From Chlamydiota bacterium (GTDB lineage Bacteria; Patescibacteriota; Saccharimonadia; Saccharimonadales; UBA4665), in assembly GCA_903970425.1 (NCBI GenBank), contig CAJCIR010000036.1:1-41655 (forward strand): a DNA stretch of 41,655 nt. The letters run 5' to 3'. This document shows, one piece after another, positions 7,918 to 16,076 of the stretch. How positions within the stretch are numbered: the stretch's first letter is position 1; each line of letters begins with the position of its first letter. The translations under genes were made by a program, and so were the position numbers. The notes under the pieces were generated by a model. The model saw nothing but the letters and a program-made list of their open reading frames with translations. It searched no databases and was not told where the DNA came from.

Positions 7918-8385
7918 TCATACCAAACCGAAGCGCTCACGTAGCTCAGAGATCCAGTGACTATCAGGCAAGAATTTAATGCCATGCTTCTCACAGGCTC
8001 TATCAAAACCCTTACTATCACCATGCTTTAAGGCAGTTATCTCCTCAAACCACTCTTCAGTCCCACCAGGCGTCAATACTTCAATCACAGTGGCCGGAAC
8101 GGAGCCGGGGTTCCACATGGAGTGTTGGACCTTTCGTGGTTTTAGAGCCCAATCTCCCTTCTTAGCCGTCTTAATTGTTTCACCCACCAGTACTCCTATC
8201 TCTCCGGATTGAACGTAAACCCAAACGTCATTGTTATGTACGTGAGGTGGCACCAGTGCCTTTGGGGGCAGTGTTTCTTCGACTACTGACATTACTCCGT
8301 TTGTATTTTTGGAGCGTACTTTAATCTTTACTTTAAGAGATCCAGGCAATTTTTCAGTTTTTGGAATGATTAGGTGTTCATCCAT
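7918..8385 (-). CDS. Cupin-domain protein (155 aa)
   Basis: One cupin_2 barrel is visible: PPHVHNNDVWVYVQSGEIGV supplies the His pair of the first cupin motif, and PRKVQHSMWNPG supplies the second-motif His. The Glu expected in the first motif is not obvious, so metal binding may be altered. The C-terminal 45 residues (WFEEITALKHGDSKGFDRAC onward) form a helical extension. The substrate cannot be predicted. It precedes csaA and starts at an ATG six bases after TAATAT, another leaderless-type arrangement. It ends in TGA, which supports the standard code. Confidence 0.8.
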   Translation of the reverse strand: MDEHLIIPKTEKLPGSLKVKIKVRSKNTNGVMSVVEETLPPKALVPPHVHNNDVWVYVQSGEIGVLVGETIKTAKKGDWALKPRKVQHSMWNPGSVPATVIEVLTPGGTEEWFEEITALKHGDSKGFDRACEKHGIKFLPDSHWISELRERFGLV

Positions 8386-8432
8386 GCATCAATATTATCA
8401 GATGGGGTAGTCTGTTACTAAAATAGTCGACA

Positions 8433-9179
8433 TCACCTATTACTCATTTGATCAATAGAATCTGCGCTGCACGTGTAGTCTTTATCGAGTCCTTGGGTGT
8501 ACTGGGTCAGAAGGGTGGGGCCTCCTGTAAAGTTTTGCCCAACACAAGCACTAACAGCGTCAGAAAGCTCTGATGAGCCAGTAGCAACCCAATTAGGGGT
8601 AGTGTTTTGCCATTTACCAGTTATTACTGACCATTGTGTTTTATCCGAGTAAAAACCAATGGTTGTTAGCAAAGTGTTTGCACGTATGGCGTTATACATT
8701 CCCTCTAGTGCTGCTCTATTTTGACTGGTACTGGACGTCCAACTATTGACTGTCTCAACGTCAAGCCACCATATATTAGAGTGAACTTCCTCCAAAGAAG
8801 CATATTTAAGAGCAAATGTTCCGGCATTGTATCCAAAATTGTAGGCTAGGCATAACTTATTGTGGCTTGAACAATTTAGCGGATATAAAGCGTACTTTTT
8901 AGCGTAGCTTAAGCCTGGATAGCCAGTGTTCATGTAAAGCCCATAGTAATTAAACCAACTTGCCTCTTGATGAACACACGGATTACCACTAAAAACTAGA
9001 CCGTCAGTGACACCGATAATTCCCCAATTTGTATTCGGGGGAGTGGCTCCACAATTTGGCCAAGAAACGTCTGATCCGATTCGGTCTAGAGGATTTTGGG
9101 GAAGTGCAAATGAGGTAGCTGAAAATAGACCCACACATATAGAAGTTACAAATAGCGATATGAGAATACGAACTCTCAT
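8433..9179 (-). CDS. Secreted GH25/DUF1906-like glycoside-hydrolase-fold protein (248 aa)
   Basis: A signal peptide occupies about residues 1-25 (ISLFVTSICVGLFSATSFA). The mature start IGSDVSWPNCG places an Asp (37) at the first strand of a TIM barrel, and WWLDVETVNSW gives a D-x-E pair (140, 142), as in GH25 lysozymes and DUF1906 proteins. Cysteines at CGA, PCV, NCSS, LCL, ACV and TCS could form disulphides outside the cell. A peptidoglycan-cleaving role, on self or host wall, is plausible for an epibiont of Gram-positive cells but is inferred. The start codon follows TACTAT by six bases. Confidence 0.72.
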   Translation of the reverse strand: MRVRILISLFVTSICVGLFSATSFALPQNPLDRIGSDVSWPNCGATPPNTNWGIIGVTDGLVFSGNPCVHQEASWFNYYGLYMNTGYPGLSYAKKYALYPLNCSSHNKLCLAYNFGYNAGTFALKYASLEEVHSNIWWLDVETVNSWTSSTSQNRAALEGMYNAIRANTLLTTIGFYSDKTQWSVITGKWQNTTPNWVATGSSELSDAVSACVGQNFTGGPTLLTQYTQGLDKDYTCSADSIDQMSNR

Positions 9180-9298
9180 AAATCTATAGTATCAAACCTA
9201 CTCAATAACGAGGTTGAACAAATAAATGCTTTAACCAACATGCTTCTACTACACAAAGCTCGACTACAGCGCTATCTACGGCTACAATGTATCTATCC

Positions 9299-9655
9299 AT
9301 GCCAGCTCAAAAAAGTTATTTGCACGATAAGCTAATATTATTGCTATTAGCCGTTAACGTCTTCTTAGCGTTCCTATGTAGCACCTTGATTATATGGCGA
9401 TTAAGTAGTGGCCAAACGGGAGACTATATAGTGCAAAGGCGAGCCAACTTAGGGATTGATCAATATACGCAGGGTAATATCCTTCCAATGATCAGTTTTG
9501 TGGTATTTGCGATAGTTGTCTTGGTTTTACATACTCTTCTTAGTGTCAAGGCCTACGAGATAAAAAAAGAACTATCAGTAATAATTTTATGCTTTGGAAC
9601 CTTACTCTTACTGATTGCGATCATTGTAAGTAACTCTCTACTGGCGCTACATTGA
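9299..9655 (+). CDS. Small integral membrane protein (118 aa)
   Basis: The ATG at 9299 (MPAQKSYLHDK) is preferred over the ATG at 9287 because the latter overlaps TACAAT, a -10 hexamer at 9283-9288. Three transmembrane helices are evident: LLLLAVNVFLAFLCSTLIIW (about 12-32), ISFVVFAIVVLVLHTLL (about 62-80) and VIILCFGTLLLLIAIIV (about 93-112). The stop is separated from the GT2 start by a single base, so the two are translationally coupled. A role as membrane partner of the glycosyltransferase is likely by context only. Confidence 0.75.
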   Translation: MPAQKSYLHDKLILLLLAVNVFLAFLCSTLIIWRLSSGQTGDYIVQRRANLGIDQYTQGNILPMISFVVFAIVVLVLHTLLSVKAYEIKKELSVIILCFGTLLLLIAIIVSNSLLALH

Positions 9656-9656
9656 T

Positions 9657-11276
9657 ATGACAGATATCGAGATTCCACTAATAAAGGATCGTAATAAACG
9701 CTATAGATTTTTCGAGATACTCCCTGGTGCTCTAACCTGGACGATGCTGGCTATGCCTTTCATCCTAAGCCTGATCAATGTAACAGCTGCAGCCTTTTTC
9801 ATTCTGGCCTACCTTTTGTTATGGCTTATGAGAACCATTGGTGTCGATATCCGTGCTGTGCAAGGATACAAAACTATGCGGCAACACGCTAACTATGACT
9901 GGGAAAGGCTACTTGCCGAGCTTGAAAGCGGAGAGGTCAGCACTACCGACAAAAAGCTGCGATGGCATGTCGATAACATAAAAAGAATGCAAGGGCACCC
10001 TGAAGCCCCTAAACCTAGCCAGATTATACAGGCGGTAATTATCGCCACATACAAAGAGCGACGAGAGGTTTTGGAGCCAACTATTCAATCTGTTCTTGAC
10101 TCTAATTATGATATGAAAAAGGTTATTCTTGTTCTTGCCTATGAAGAGCGGGGTGGTCCTCAAATAGAAGAGCAATCAAAAGAACTCATAGATAAATACA
10201 AGGATCATTTTCTTTATGCTATGGCAGTTGAACACCCTAGCGATATACCAAATGAGATTGTAGGTAAGGGAGGGAATATAACCTTCGCAGGCCGTGAATT
10301 ACAAAAATACCTAGAAAAAGAGAAGATTGCTCCTATCGATGTCGCCGTTACCACACTTGATGCTGACAACCGACCCGATAAGAACTATTTTGCTGCCTTG
10401 ACCTACACATATGTATCTTGTCTAGACCCTGTACACATATCGTTTCAGCCCATCCCTATGTATACCAACAACATATGGGATGCTCCTGCTCCTATGCGAG
10501 TAGTAGCTACCGGTAACTCGTTCTGGAACGTTGTTTTATCGTTACGACCCCATATGCTTCGCAACTTTTCATCACATGCCCAGAGTATGCAGACCCTTAT
10601 TGATACAGACTTCTGGAGCGTTAGAACAATTGTTGAAGACGGTCACCAATTCTGGCGTACTTATTTTCGTTACGACGGGAACCACACTGTCTATCCAATT
10701 TATCTGCCTATTTACCAGGACGCAGTGTTCCTAGAGACTTACCCTAAAACTCTCAAAGCTCAGTTTGTTCAACTTCGCAGGTGGACATACGGAGCCTCAG
10801 ATGTGGCATATGTGTCTGATAAGGGATTCTTCACCAAGAATAATATTCCCAAGCGTAAAATGCTTACAAAATTCCTGCGTCTATTGGAGGGCCATGTCAG
10901 CTGGGCGGTTGCTCCAGTAATATTGGCATTTTCAGCCTTTGTACCTGTTCTATTTAATCCACAAAACTACGCGGCCAACGAACTACCATTGCTAGTGAGT
11001 CGTATTAATACCATTGCCCTGGTAGGCATACTATCGACATTATTCATCAGCTGGAAGACCCTTCCGCCTAAGCCAGCCCGTTATAAGAGAACTCGATCAA
11101 TATCTATGGTTCTTCAGTGGGTCTACCTGCCATTTACTACAATTATCTATAACTCAATGGCAGCGCTTTATTCACAAACTCGACTGATGTTTGGTTGGTA
11201 CTACGATAAATTCGATGTCACCGAGAAGGCTGTATTGGTAAAAGATAAACAAGACAACATCGTTAAGAGAACCTAA
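9657..11276 (+). CDS. Membrane-bound family 2 glycosyltransferase (539 aa)
   Basis: Two N-terminal helices (about 20-60) are followed by a GT-A catalytic domain: IIATYKERREVLEPTIQSVL, the TTLDADNRPD Asp motif (about residue 233) and QLRRW (about residue 370), the QxxRW signature of processive GT2 enzymes of the cellulose/hyaluronan synthase type. At least three C-terminal helices follow (about 415-520). It probably polymerises or transfers a sugar at the inner face of the membrane for a cell-surface glycan; the sugar cannot be told. It is coupled to the small membrane gene upstream, and its last 4 bp overlap the convergent nrdR. Confidence 0.85.
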   Translation: MTDIEIPLIKDRNKRYRFFEILPGALTWTMLAMPFILSLINVTAAAFFILAYLLLWLMRTIGVDIRAVQGYKTMRQHANYDWERLLAELESGEVSTTDKKLRWHVDNIKRMQGHPEAPKPSQIIQAVIIATYKERREVLEPTIQSVLDSNYDMKKVILVLAYEERGGPQIEEQSKELIDKYKDHFLYAMAVEHPSDIPNEIVGKGGNITFAGRELQKYLEKEKIAPIDVAVTTLDADNRPDKNYFAALTYTYVSCLDPVHISFQPIPMYTNNIWDAPAPMRVVATGNSFWNVVLSLRPHMLRNFSSHAQSMQTLIDTDFWSVRTIVEDGHQFWRTYFRYDGNHTVYPIYLPIYQDAVFLETYPKTLKAQFVQLRRWTYGASDVAYVSDKGFFTKNNIPKRKMLTKFLRLLEGHVSWAVAPVILAFSAFVPVLFNPQNYAANELPLLVSRINTIALVGILSTLFISWKTLPPKPARYKRTRSISMVLQWVYLPFTTIIYNSMAALYSQTRLMFGWYYDKFDVTEKAVLVKDKQDNIVKRT

Positions 11277-11677
11277 ACTTTGTGATAGGCAAGGTAGTGT
11301 ACGGCTGCCGCTTTATCGAAGCGTTTAAGAATTTTAGCCGTCACCTCTATAATCCTAGATCTTTCTATAACTCCTTGGTCAGTTTTACTCATAAGTCTAC
11401 TAACAATCGTGTTTGTAAGGGCCTCAGAGTCGTTCAAAGCGCTTAATCGATGCTTACAGCTCTCGTAGACACTTATAAATAGATTATCCCTTGAGAACGG
11501 TTCAAGTTGGCCATTAAGCTGTTTAACTACTAGGGATCCTAGGTAATCAGGCCTCTCAAACGTACTAAATGTCTCCCCGCAGTTACTGCAGTGTCTACGA
11601 CGCCATACTTGTTTAGAGGACGCTGCTGCCCGGGAGTTAGTTACCCTAGTATTCCCACCACAATATATACATACCAT
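11273..11677 (-). CDS. nrdR: NrdR-type transcriptional repressor (134 aa)
   Basis: The N-terminal zinc ribbon has C3, C6, C30 and C33 (MVCIYCGG, RRRHCSNCGETFSTFER), followed by an ATP-cone (VVKQLNGQLEPFSRDNLF) and helices to the end. NrdR senses (d)ATP and represses ribonucleotide reductase genes by binding NrdR boxes. It is slightly shorter than the usual 150 residues. The gene overlaps the glycosyltransferase tail to tail by 4 bp. Its ATG follows CAATAT plus six bases, suggesting a leaderless message. No nrd gene is in this window. Confidence 0.9.
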   Translation of the reverse strand: MVCIYCGGNTRVTNSRAAASSKQVWRRRHCSNCGETFSTFERPDYLGSLVVKQLNGQLEPFSRDNLFISVYESCKHRLSALNDSEALTNTIVSRLMSKTDQGVIERSRIIEVTAKILKRFDKAAAVHYLAYHKV

Positions 11678-11768
11678 GTCAACATATTGACATCACTCTG
11701 GAAGAAAGTCTAGTGGAAAAGGATATCAAAACTGTGGGGAAATAGCTCTATATTTTACTACTGTATAT

Positions 11769-11858
11769 ATGTCTAAGAAGACTTATTACTTAGTAGCGGC
11801 AATAAGACGAGATCGTTTGATTCTTTTAAGAGATTTAGAAGAGCTTAACTCTTCATAA
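11769..11858 (+). CDS. Possible 29-residue peptide
   Basis: An ORF reads MSKKTYYLVAAIRRDRLILL followed by RDLEELNSS. It lies in the 280-bp gap between nrdR and tRNA-Val, with only AT-rich sequence (TATATT, TACTGT) upstream and no clear ribosome site. Composition is protein-like, but chance is a real alternative. Nothing else is recognisable in this gap. Confidence 0.2.
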   Translation: MSKKTYYLVAAIRRDRLILLRDLEELNSS

Positions 11859-11959
11859 AACAGTTTATGACTTTCAAGTGCACCGGATTTGGTACTCACA
11901 CACGATTCCCGATTAACCTGCTAATGCTAACATATTAGGCAAATAATGTCAATGATTGA

Positions 11960-12036
11960 TGGTGGGCGATAGAGGATTCGAACCTCTCACCTCTTCAACG
12001 TCAATGAAGCGCTCTAGCCAAATGAGCTAATCGCCC
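11960..12036 (-). tRNA. tRNA-Val (GAC)
   Basis: A full cloverleaf is present on the minus strand: acceptor GGGCGAT/ATCGCCC, D-arm GCTC, anticodon stem CTTCA/TGAAG with loop TTGACGT (anticodon GAC), and T-arm GAGAGGTTCGAATCCTC. CCA is encoded. A second valine tRNA (TAC) lies at 40151. Confidence 0.95.
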
Positions 12037-12202
12037 GATTCTCCAATTACGATAACCAATATTACCAAATATACCCTCAACGTTCAATGAAAGCAGGGCA
12101 GTAGATGCATACCACAGAAGGTATATTTTTGGAGAAAGTTATACCCATGACCTTTGTATAAAAAACAATACTGTAGGGCTGGCCTTATAGTACTAACCTT
12201 GC

Positions 12203-12293
12203 TATAGTTAACGAACCGTGTGGTTTTGGGAGGTGTTTCAAAATCACATTACCGGCTTGAATGTCATTGCGAGGACACTTGAGCCGGTTTTTT
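12203..12293 (+). ncRNA. Structured leader or small RNA before thrS, with intrinsic terminator
   Basis: TATAGT (12203-12208) can serve as a -10. The transcript would form a 9-bp hairpin, GTGGTTTTG (12220-12228) with CAAAATCAC (12239-12247, one G-U pair), whose loop holds GGAGGTGTTT. An intrinsic terminator follows: ACCGGCT (12251-12257) with AGCCGGT (12282-12288), then six T. It ends 44 bases before thrS. It may attenuate thrS or be a free small RNA. No T-box sequence is seen, so a classical T-box is unlikely. Confidence 0.5.
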
Positions 12294-12336
12294 GTTACTG
12301 TCTTTATAACAGAGATGGTATTATGAAAGTTAAGAC

Positions 12337-14196
12337 ATGAGTACAGAGAGAAACGCAGCCGAACTGCATGCAATGCGCCACTCCTTAGCCCATATAATGG
12401 CTAATGCTATTCAACATAAATGGCCGGAGGCTAAATTTGGTGTTGGCCCAGTAGTGGAGAATGGATTTTATTACGACATCGACCTTGGGGACGTCTCTCT
12501 GTCTGAAGAAGATTTTGCGACTCTAGAAAAAGAGATGAAGAAGATCATTGATGCCAAAGAACCGTTTGAAAAAATAGAAATGGGAATCGAAGAAGCAGTC
12601 GATTGGGCCGAGAAATCTGGTCAACCCTACAAGCTAGAGCTACTCAATGACTTAAAGAGAGCCGGCACTACGTCGGCCAAGGATATTGACAGTGAGGAGC
12701 TAGGAGTTAGTACGAGTGGGAAGAGTAAGGTTGAAAAGGTCTCGTTCTATCGCAACGGTGATTTTACTGACCTGTGTCGTGGTCCGCATGTAGCTTCTAC
12801 TGATAAAGTAGGTGCTTTTAAGCTAACAAGTGTGTCTGGGGCATATTGGAGAGGCAAGGAAACTAATCCTCAGATGCAACGTATCTATGGCGTAGCTTTC
12901 TCGACAGAGAAGGAATTGAAAGAGTATTTTGTAATGCTTGAGGAAGCCAAAAAACGCGATCATCGTAAGCTGGGTGAGGATCTTAAGCTCTTCTTTATAT
13001 CTGATAGTGTTGGAGTTGGCCTACCTCTCTTACTACCCCGAGGGGAAGCTATTAAAAACGAGCTAATGAAATACATGCGAGCTAAAGAAGAAGCGAATGG
13101 CTATCAATACGTATCTACCCCAGTACTGGCGCATTCAAAACTCTATGAACGCTCTGGGCACGCTAGCTACTATCTAGAGAACATGTACTCAACTAGTGCA
13201 GATGAAGAGGGCAACGTTTTTTACATTAAACCTATGAATTGCCCCCATCACCATATGATTTACGAAAAATTGGTGGGCAGTTATCGTGACTTACCACTTC
13301 GACTCTCAGAGCACGCCGGGCTATATCGTCATGAATTGTCGGGTACGCTAACCGGCTTAATTCGAATGAGGGGGCCAATTACACAGAACGATTCCCATAT
13401 TTACGTTACCAAGAATCAAGTTGAAGCCGAATTTAATAAAGTTCTAGACTTGTTTAAAGAGGTTTATTCAGAGGTCGGCATCAAAGATTATTGGTTCCGA
13501 CTTTCATTACCAGATTTCACTAAAGAGAAATATGCCGGCGATAAAGAACAGTGGGAATGGGCTGCTAAGATTATCCGCAAATGCCTTAAAGAAAGCGATC
13601 TGCCATTTGTAGAAGAATTAGACGAAGCAGCGTTTTATGGTCCTAAGGTGGATGTACAGATAAAGAATGTACTAGGTAAAGAAGATAGTATCGCTACCGT
13701 ACAGCTTGATATCGTGGTGCCTGAGCGTATGGGGTTAACTTACATCGATGCTAATGGAGATAAGCAGCACCCGCTAGTCATTCATAAGTCTATAATGGGT
13801 GCGTTTGAGCGATTTATGGCGTACTTGTTGGAGCAAACAGCTGGCAAGTTGCCAGTATGGCTGTCGCCCGAACAAATAAGACTAGTAACAGTTAATCAGG
13901 AAAAAGAGACTACAGAATTTGCTGAAAAAGTAGCTGAACAGGCAAGAGAGCTAGGTGTACGACTAACGACTGATAACGACAACGAGTCTGTCGGTAAAAA
14001 GATTCGTTCAGCGGAGCTAATGAAGATTCCCTATGTAGTTGTTGTCGGTCAAAACGAGATTGAGAGTGGGATGTTAACTCCTCGCATACGCAAAGATCTA
14101 GAAGTGCAGTCAGATAGCGAGCCCAGAAGTGTTGAAGAGTTACTAAAAACAATAGCGCACGAATCTAGCAGTCACGTAATTAAAACTACTCTATAA
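12337..14196 (+). CDS. thrS: Threonyl-tRNA synthetase without TGS domain (619 aa)
   Basis: The protein starts almost directly at the editing domain (H15-x3-H19 in MRHSLAHIMAN), so the roughly 60-residue N-terminal TGS domain of the E. coli enzyme is absent. The class II catalytic core shows KPMNCPHHH with the zinc Cys, motif 2 near LYRHELSGTLTGLIRMRG, the SLPD/EFYGPK-type block (AAFYGPKVDVQI) and motif 3 (GAFERFMAYLLE). An anticodon-binding domain follows. It charges tRNA-Thr and clears mischarged Ser-tRNA. It heads a cluster with the alkyltransferase-like gene (4-bp gap) and miaA. The leader upstream may regulate it. Confidence 0.95.
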   Translation: MSTERNAAELHAMRHSLAHIMANAIQHKWPEAKFGVGPVVENGFYYDIDLGDVSLSEEDFATLEKEMKKIIDAKEPFEKIEMGIEEAVDWAEKSGQPYKLELLNDLKRAGTTSAKDIDSEELGVSTSGKSKVEKVSFYRNGDFTDLCRGPHVASTDKVGAFKLTSVSGAYWRGKETNPQMQRIYGVAFSTEKELKEYFVMLEEAKKRDHRKLGEDLKLFFISDSVGVGLPLLLPRGEAIKNELMKYMRAKEEANGYQYVSTPVLAHSKLYERSGHASYYLENMYSTSADEEGNVFYIKPMNCPHHHMIYEKLVGSYRDLPLRLSEHAGLYRHELSGTLTGLIRMRGPITQNDSHIYVTKNQVEAEFNKVLDLFKEVYSEVGIKDYWFRLSLPDFTKEKYAGDKEQWEWAAKIIRKCLKESDLPFVEELDEAAFYGPKVDVQIKNVLGKEDSIATVQLDIVVPERMGLTYIDANGDKQHPLVIHKSIMGAFERFMAYLLEQTAGKLPVWLSPEQIRLVTVNQEKETTEFAEKVAEQARELGVRLTTDNDNESVGKKIRSAELMKIPYVVVVGQNEIESGMLTPRIRKDLEVQSDSEPRSVEELLKTIAHESSSHVIKTTL

Positions 14197-14200
14197 CGCC

Positions 14201-14524
14201 GTGTCTCGCGTTGACGCCGATTTTAAAGAGAGAGTTTACCATCTAGTAGAGGTTATTCCTTACGGTAGAGTGATGACCTACGGACAGATAGCCGCTATCT
14301 GTGGTGCTGCCTGGGCTGCTTGGGAAGTCGGTCAATTAGCTCATTTTGGGCCAGAAGGACTCCCATGGCAAAGAGTGGTAAATAAAAAGGGTGGTTTGGC
14401 TAGCGGATACACGCACGGTGGTAGAGAAGGACAGAAAGTGGCTCTTAAGGAAGAGAACATAGAAGTTTCCAATGACTTTACTGTAGATGTAGACAAGCTC
14501 TTATGGTCGCCAAGTCAGAAATAG
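14201..14524 (+). CDS. Alkyltransferase-like (ATL) protein (107 aa)
   Basis: It is homologous to the DNA-binding domain of O6-alkylguanine-DNA alkyltransferase: VYHLVEVIPYGRVMTYGQIA gives the helix-turn-helix entry, and LPWQRVV takes the place of the catalytic PCHRV. The acceptor Cys is Trp56, the hallmark of ATL proteins, which bind O6-alkylguanine, do not repair it themselves and hand it to nucleotide-excision repair. The GTG start is 4 bp after thrS. Its last 22 bp overlap miaA. The duplicated AAW in GAAWAAWEVGQ sits where other ATLs have a slightly shorter turn. Confidence 0.88.
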   Translation: MSRVDADFKERVYHLVEVIPYGRVMTYGQIAAICGAAWAAWEVGQLAHFGPEGLPWQRVVNKKGGLASGYTHGGREGQKVALKEENIEVSNDFTVDVDKLLWSPSQK

Positions 14525-15378
14525 CACCGTTAATCGTTGTGGTGGGTCAGACTGCCTCCGGTAAATCAGAGCTGGCCATGGAGTTAGCTAAAAGATTCAA
14601 TGGGGAAATCATTTCAGCTGACTCCAGAACTCTTTATAGAGGCATGGATATAGGGACGGCAAAACCAAGCAAACAGGACCGTTGTCTTATAAAGCATCAT
14701 CTTATAGATATAACTACACCGGATAAGCCACTAAACGTCGCCGACTTTAAAGATCTGGCCCTCAAAACAATAGATCAAGTAGGGAGAGAGGGAAAGCTAC
14801 CCATATTGGTTGGAGGCAGCGGACTCTATATAGACTCAGTACTTTTTGATTTTCAGTTTAATGCTGCTCACAACGCAACTTTAAGAGAAGAGCTGAACAG
14901 ATCATCTGTGGCGGACCTGCAAGCTAGGATAATAAAAGAAGGGCTAGATATGCCCTACAACGAAAAAAATAAGAGACATCTTATACGTCGTCTGGAGACT
15001 GGTCGCATTCCCCAGCAGAACACTAAGTTACGCAACAACACTCTAATAATTGGTATCAAGGTAGATCGTGAAGAACTAAAGAAGAACGTTGAGCTGAGAC
15101 TAAAGTCCATGATGTCTCAGGGCTTGCTAAACGAGGTATCTGGCCTAGCAGAGCAGTATGGTTGGGAGACAGAGTCTCTTCGAACTATTGGCTACCGGGA
15201 ATTTAGGCCATATGTTTTAGGAGAGCAAGATTTGGCTACAACAGAAGAGGATATAAAGCGCGAGACAATGCGTTATGCGAAACGTCAGGAGACGTGGTTC
15301 AAGCGTAATAAAGATATTCACTGGGTAGAAAAACAGATACAGGCTGTTGACTTAGTAACAACGTTTTTGAACAAATAG
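14503..15378 (+). CDS. miaA: tRNA dimethylallyltransferase
   Basis: The 291 residues match the short MiaA form. A Walker A (VVGQTASGKSELA, about 13-25), the substrate loop ISADSRTLYRGMDIGTAKP, the LIDI and LVGGSGLYID blocks, and a C-terminal TIGYREF...RYAKRQETWFKR stretch are all family signatures. The enzyme adds a dimethylallyl group to A37 of tRNAs that read UNN codons. The start at 14503 overlaps the ATL gene by 22 bp, indicating an operon with thrS. No miaB is visible here. Confidence 0.95.
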   Translation: MVAKSEIAPLIVVVGQTASGKSELAMELAKRFNGEIISADSRTLYRGMDIGTAKPSKQDRCLIKHHLIDITTPDKPLNVADFKDLALKTIDQVGREGKLPILVGGSGLYIDSVLFDFQFNAAHNATLREELNRSSVADLQARIIKEGLDMPYNEKNKRHLIRRLETGRIPQQNTKLRNNTLIIGIKVDREELKKNVELRLKSMMSQGLLNEVSGLAEQYGWETESLRTIGYREFRPYVLGEQDLATTEEDIKRETMRYAKRQETWFKRNKDIHWVEKQIQAVDLVTTFLNK

Positions 15379-15415
15379 TATGTGTAACCGCCTGACTCTT
15401 TGATACAATACAAAC

Positions 15416-16045
15416 ATGATTGAGCAATTGTTTGGGTCAAAGACGAGAGTTAAGTTGCTGCAGCTATTCTATGCTAATCCTAATCGATCTTTCTATGTCC
15501 GAGAAATTACCAGAAAAATCGATGAACAGATCAACTCTGTTCGCCGCGAGCTGGCTAATCTACTAAGCATTGGCATCATTGTCTCAGAAAACATGAACAA
15601 TAGGCTTTACTATGAGGTAGATCAGAAATTTGAGTACTATGAGCCACTTTCGACAATCTTTGGTAAGCCAGGTAAGAAGATCAGCAAGAAGTCAGCTTCC
15701 AAAGAAGAAGCGACTGTTTCTGCATCAGGATCTGGCTCCACTGAACTAGATAACCTACAAGCAGTGGGAAATATCGAGTTAGCTGTTTATACCGGGCAGT
15801 TTACTCGTGACGAACTAAGTGGAGTTGATATCCTGATCGTGGGTGACGTAAATCAGACCAAGCTAGGCAAGTTTATTGTCGAACTAGAAGCTCAGGACAA
15901 CAAAGAGATACGCTATACAGTTATGCCAGTGGAAGAATATCGCTACCGTCTACAGGTAAAGGATAAATTTATCGCCGATATTATCCAGTCCAAGAAGCAA
16001 GTTGTCATAGACAAACATGAGTTATTGACCCAAGCTACAAAGTAA
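15416..16045 (+). CDS. Winged-helix protein with degenerate nucleotidyltransferase-like domain (209 aa)
   Basis: Residues 1-75 form an ArsR/MarR-like winged helix (SKTRVKLLQLFYANPNRSFY, then VREITRKIDEQINSVRREL). A charged linker of about 30 residues (KKISKKSASKEE) leads to a second domain (about 118-200) with VDILIVGDVNQTKLGKFI, reminiscent of MNT-type nucleotidyltransferases but without an intact GSxxxGxxxxDxD active site. It is probably a DNA-binding regulator. The ATG lies six bases after TACAAT, so it begins its own transcript; the MBL-fold gene follows after 31 bp with an SD site. Confidence 0.65.
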   Translation: MIEQLFGSKTRVKLLQLFYANPNRSFYVREITRKIDEQINSVRRELANLLSIGIIVSENMNNRLYYEVDQKFEYYEPLSTIFGKPGKKISKKSASKEEATVSASGSGSTELDNLQAVGNIELAVYTGQFTRDELSGVDILIVGDVNQTKLGKFIVELEAQDNKEIRYTVMPVEEYRYRLQVKDKFIADIIQSKKQVVIDKHELLTQATK

Positions 16046-16076
16046 TTGATAAAACTAAGAGGGAAGAATAATTAAT

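Noticed and set aside
7911-8024. Longer N-terminus for csaA
   Set aside because: It overlaps the cupin gene out of frame, and the CsaA family begins at the inner ATG.
9287-9298. ATG at 9287 as start of the small membrane protein
   Set aside because: It overlaps a -10 hexamer (TACAAT), so the ATG at 9299 is more likely.
12203-12336. T-box riboswitch before thrS
   Set aside because: The conserved T-box sequence and specifier loop are not present.
12185-12373. Minus-strand ORF of 62 residues across the thrS start
   Set aside because: It is antisense to the leader and thrS, with no homology and no ribosome site.
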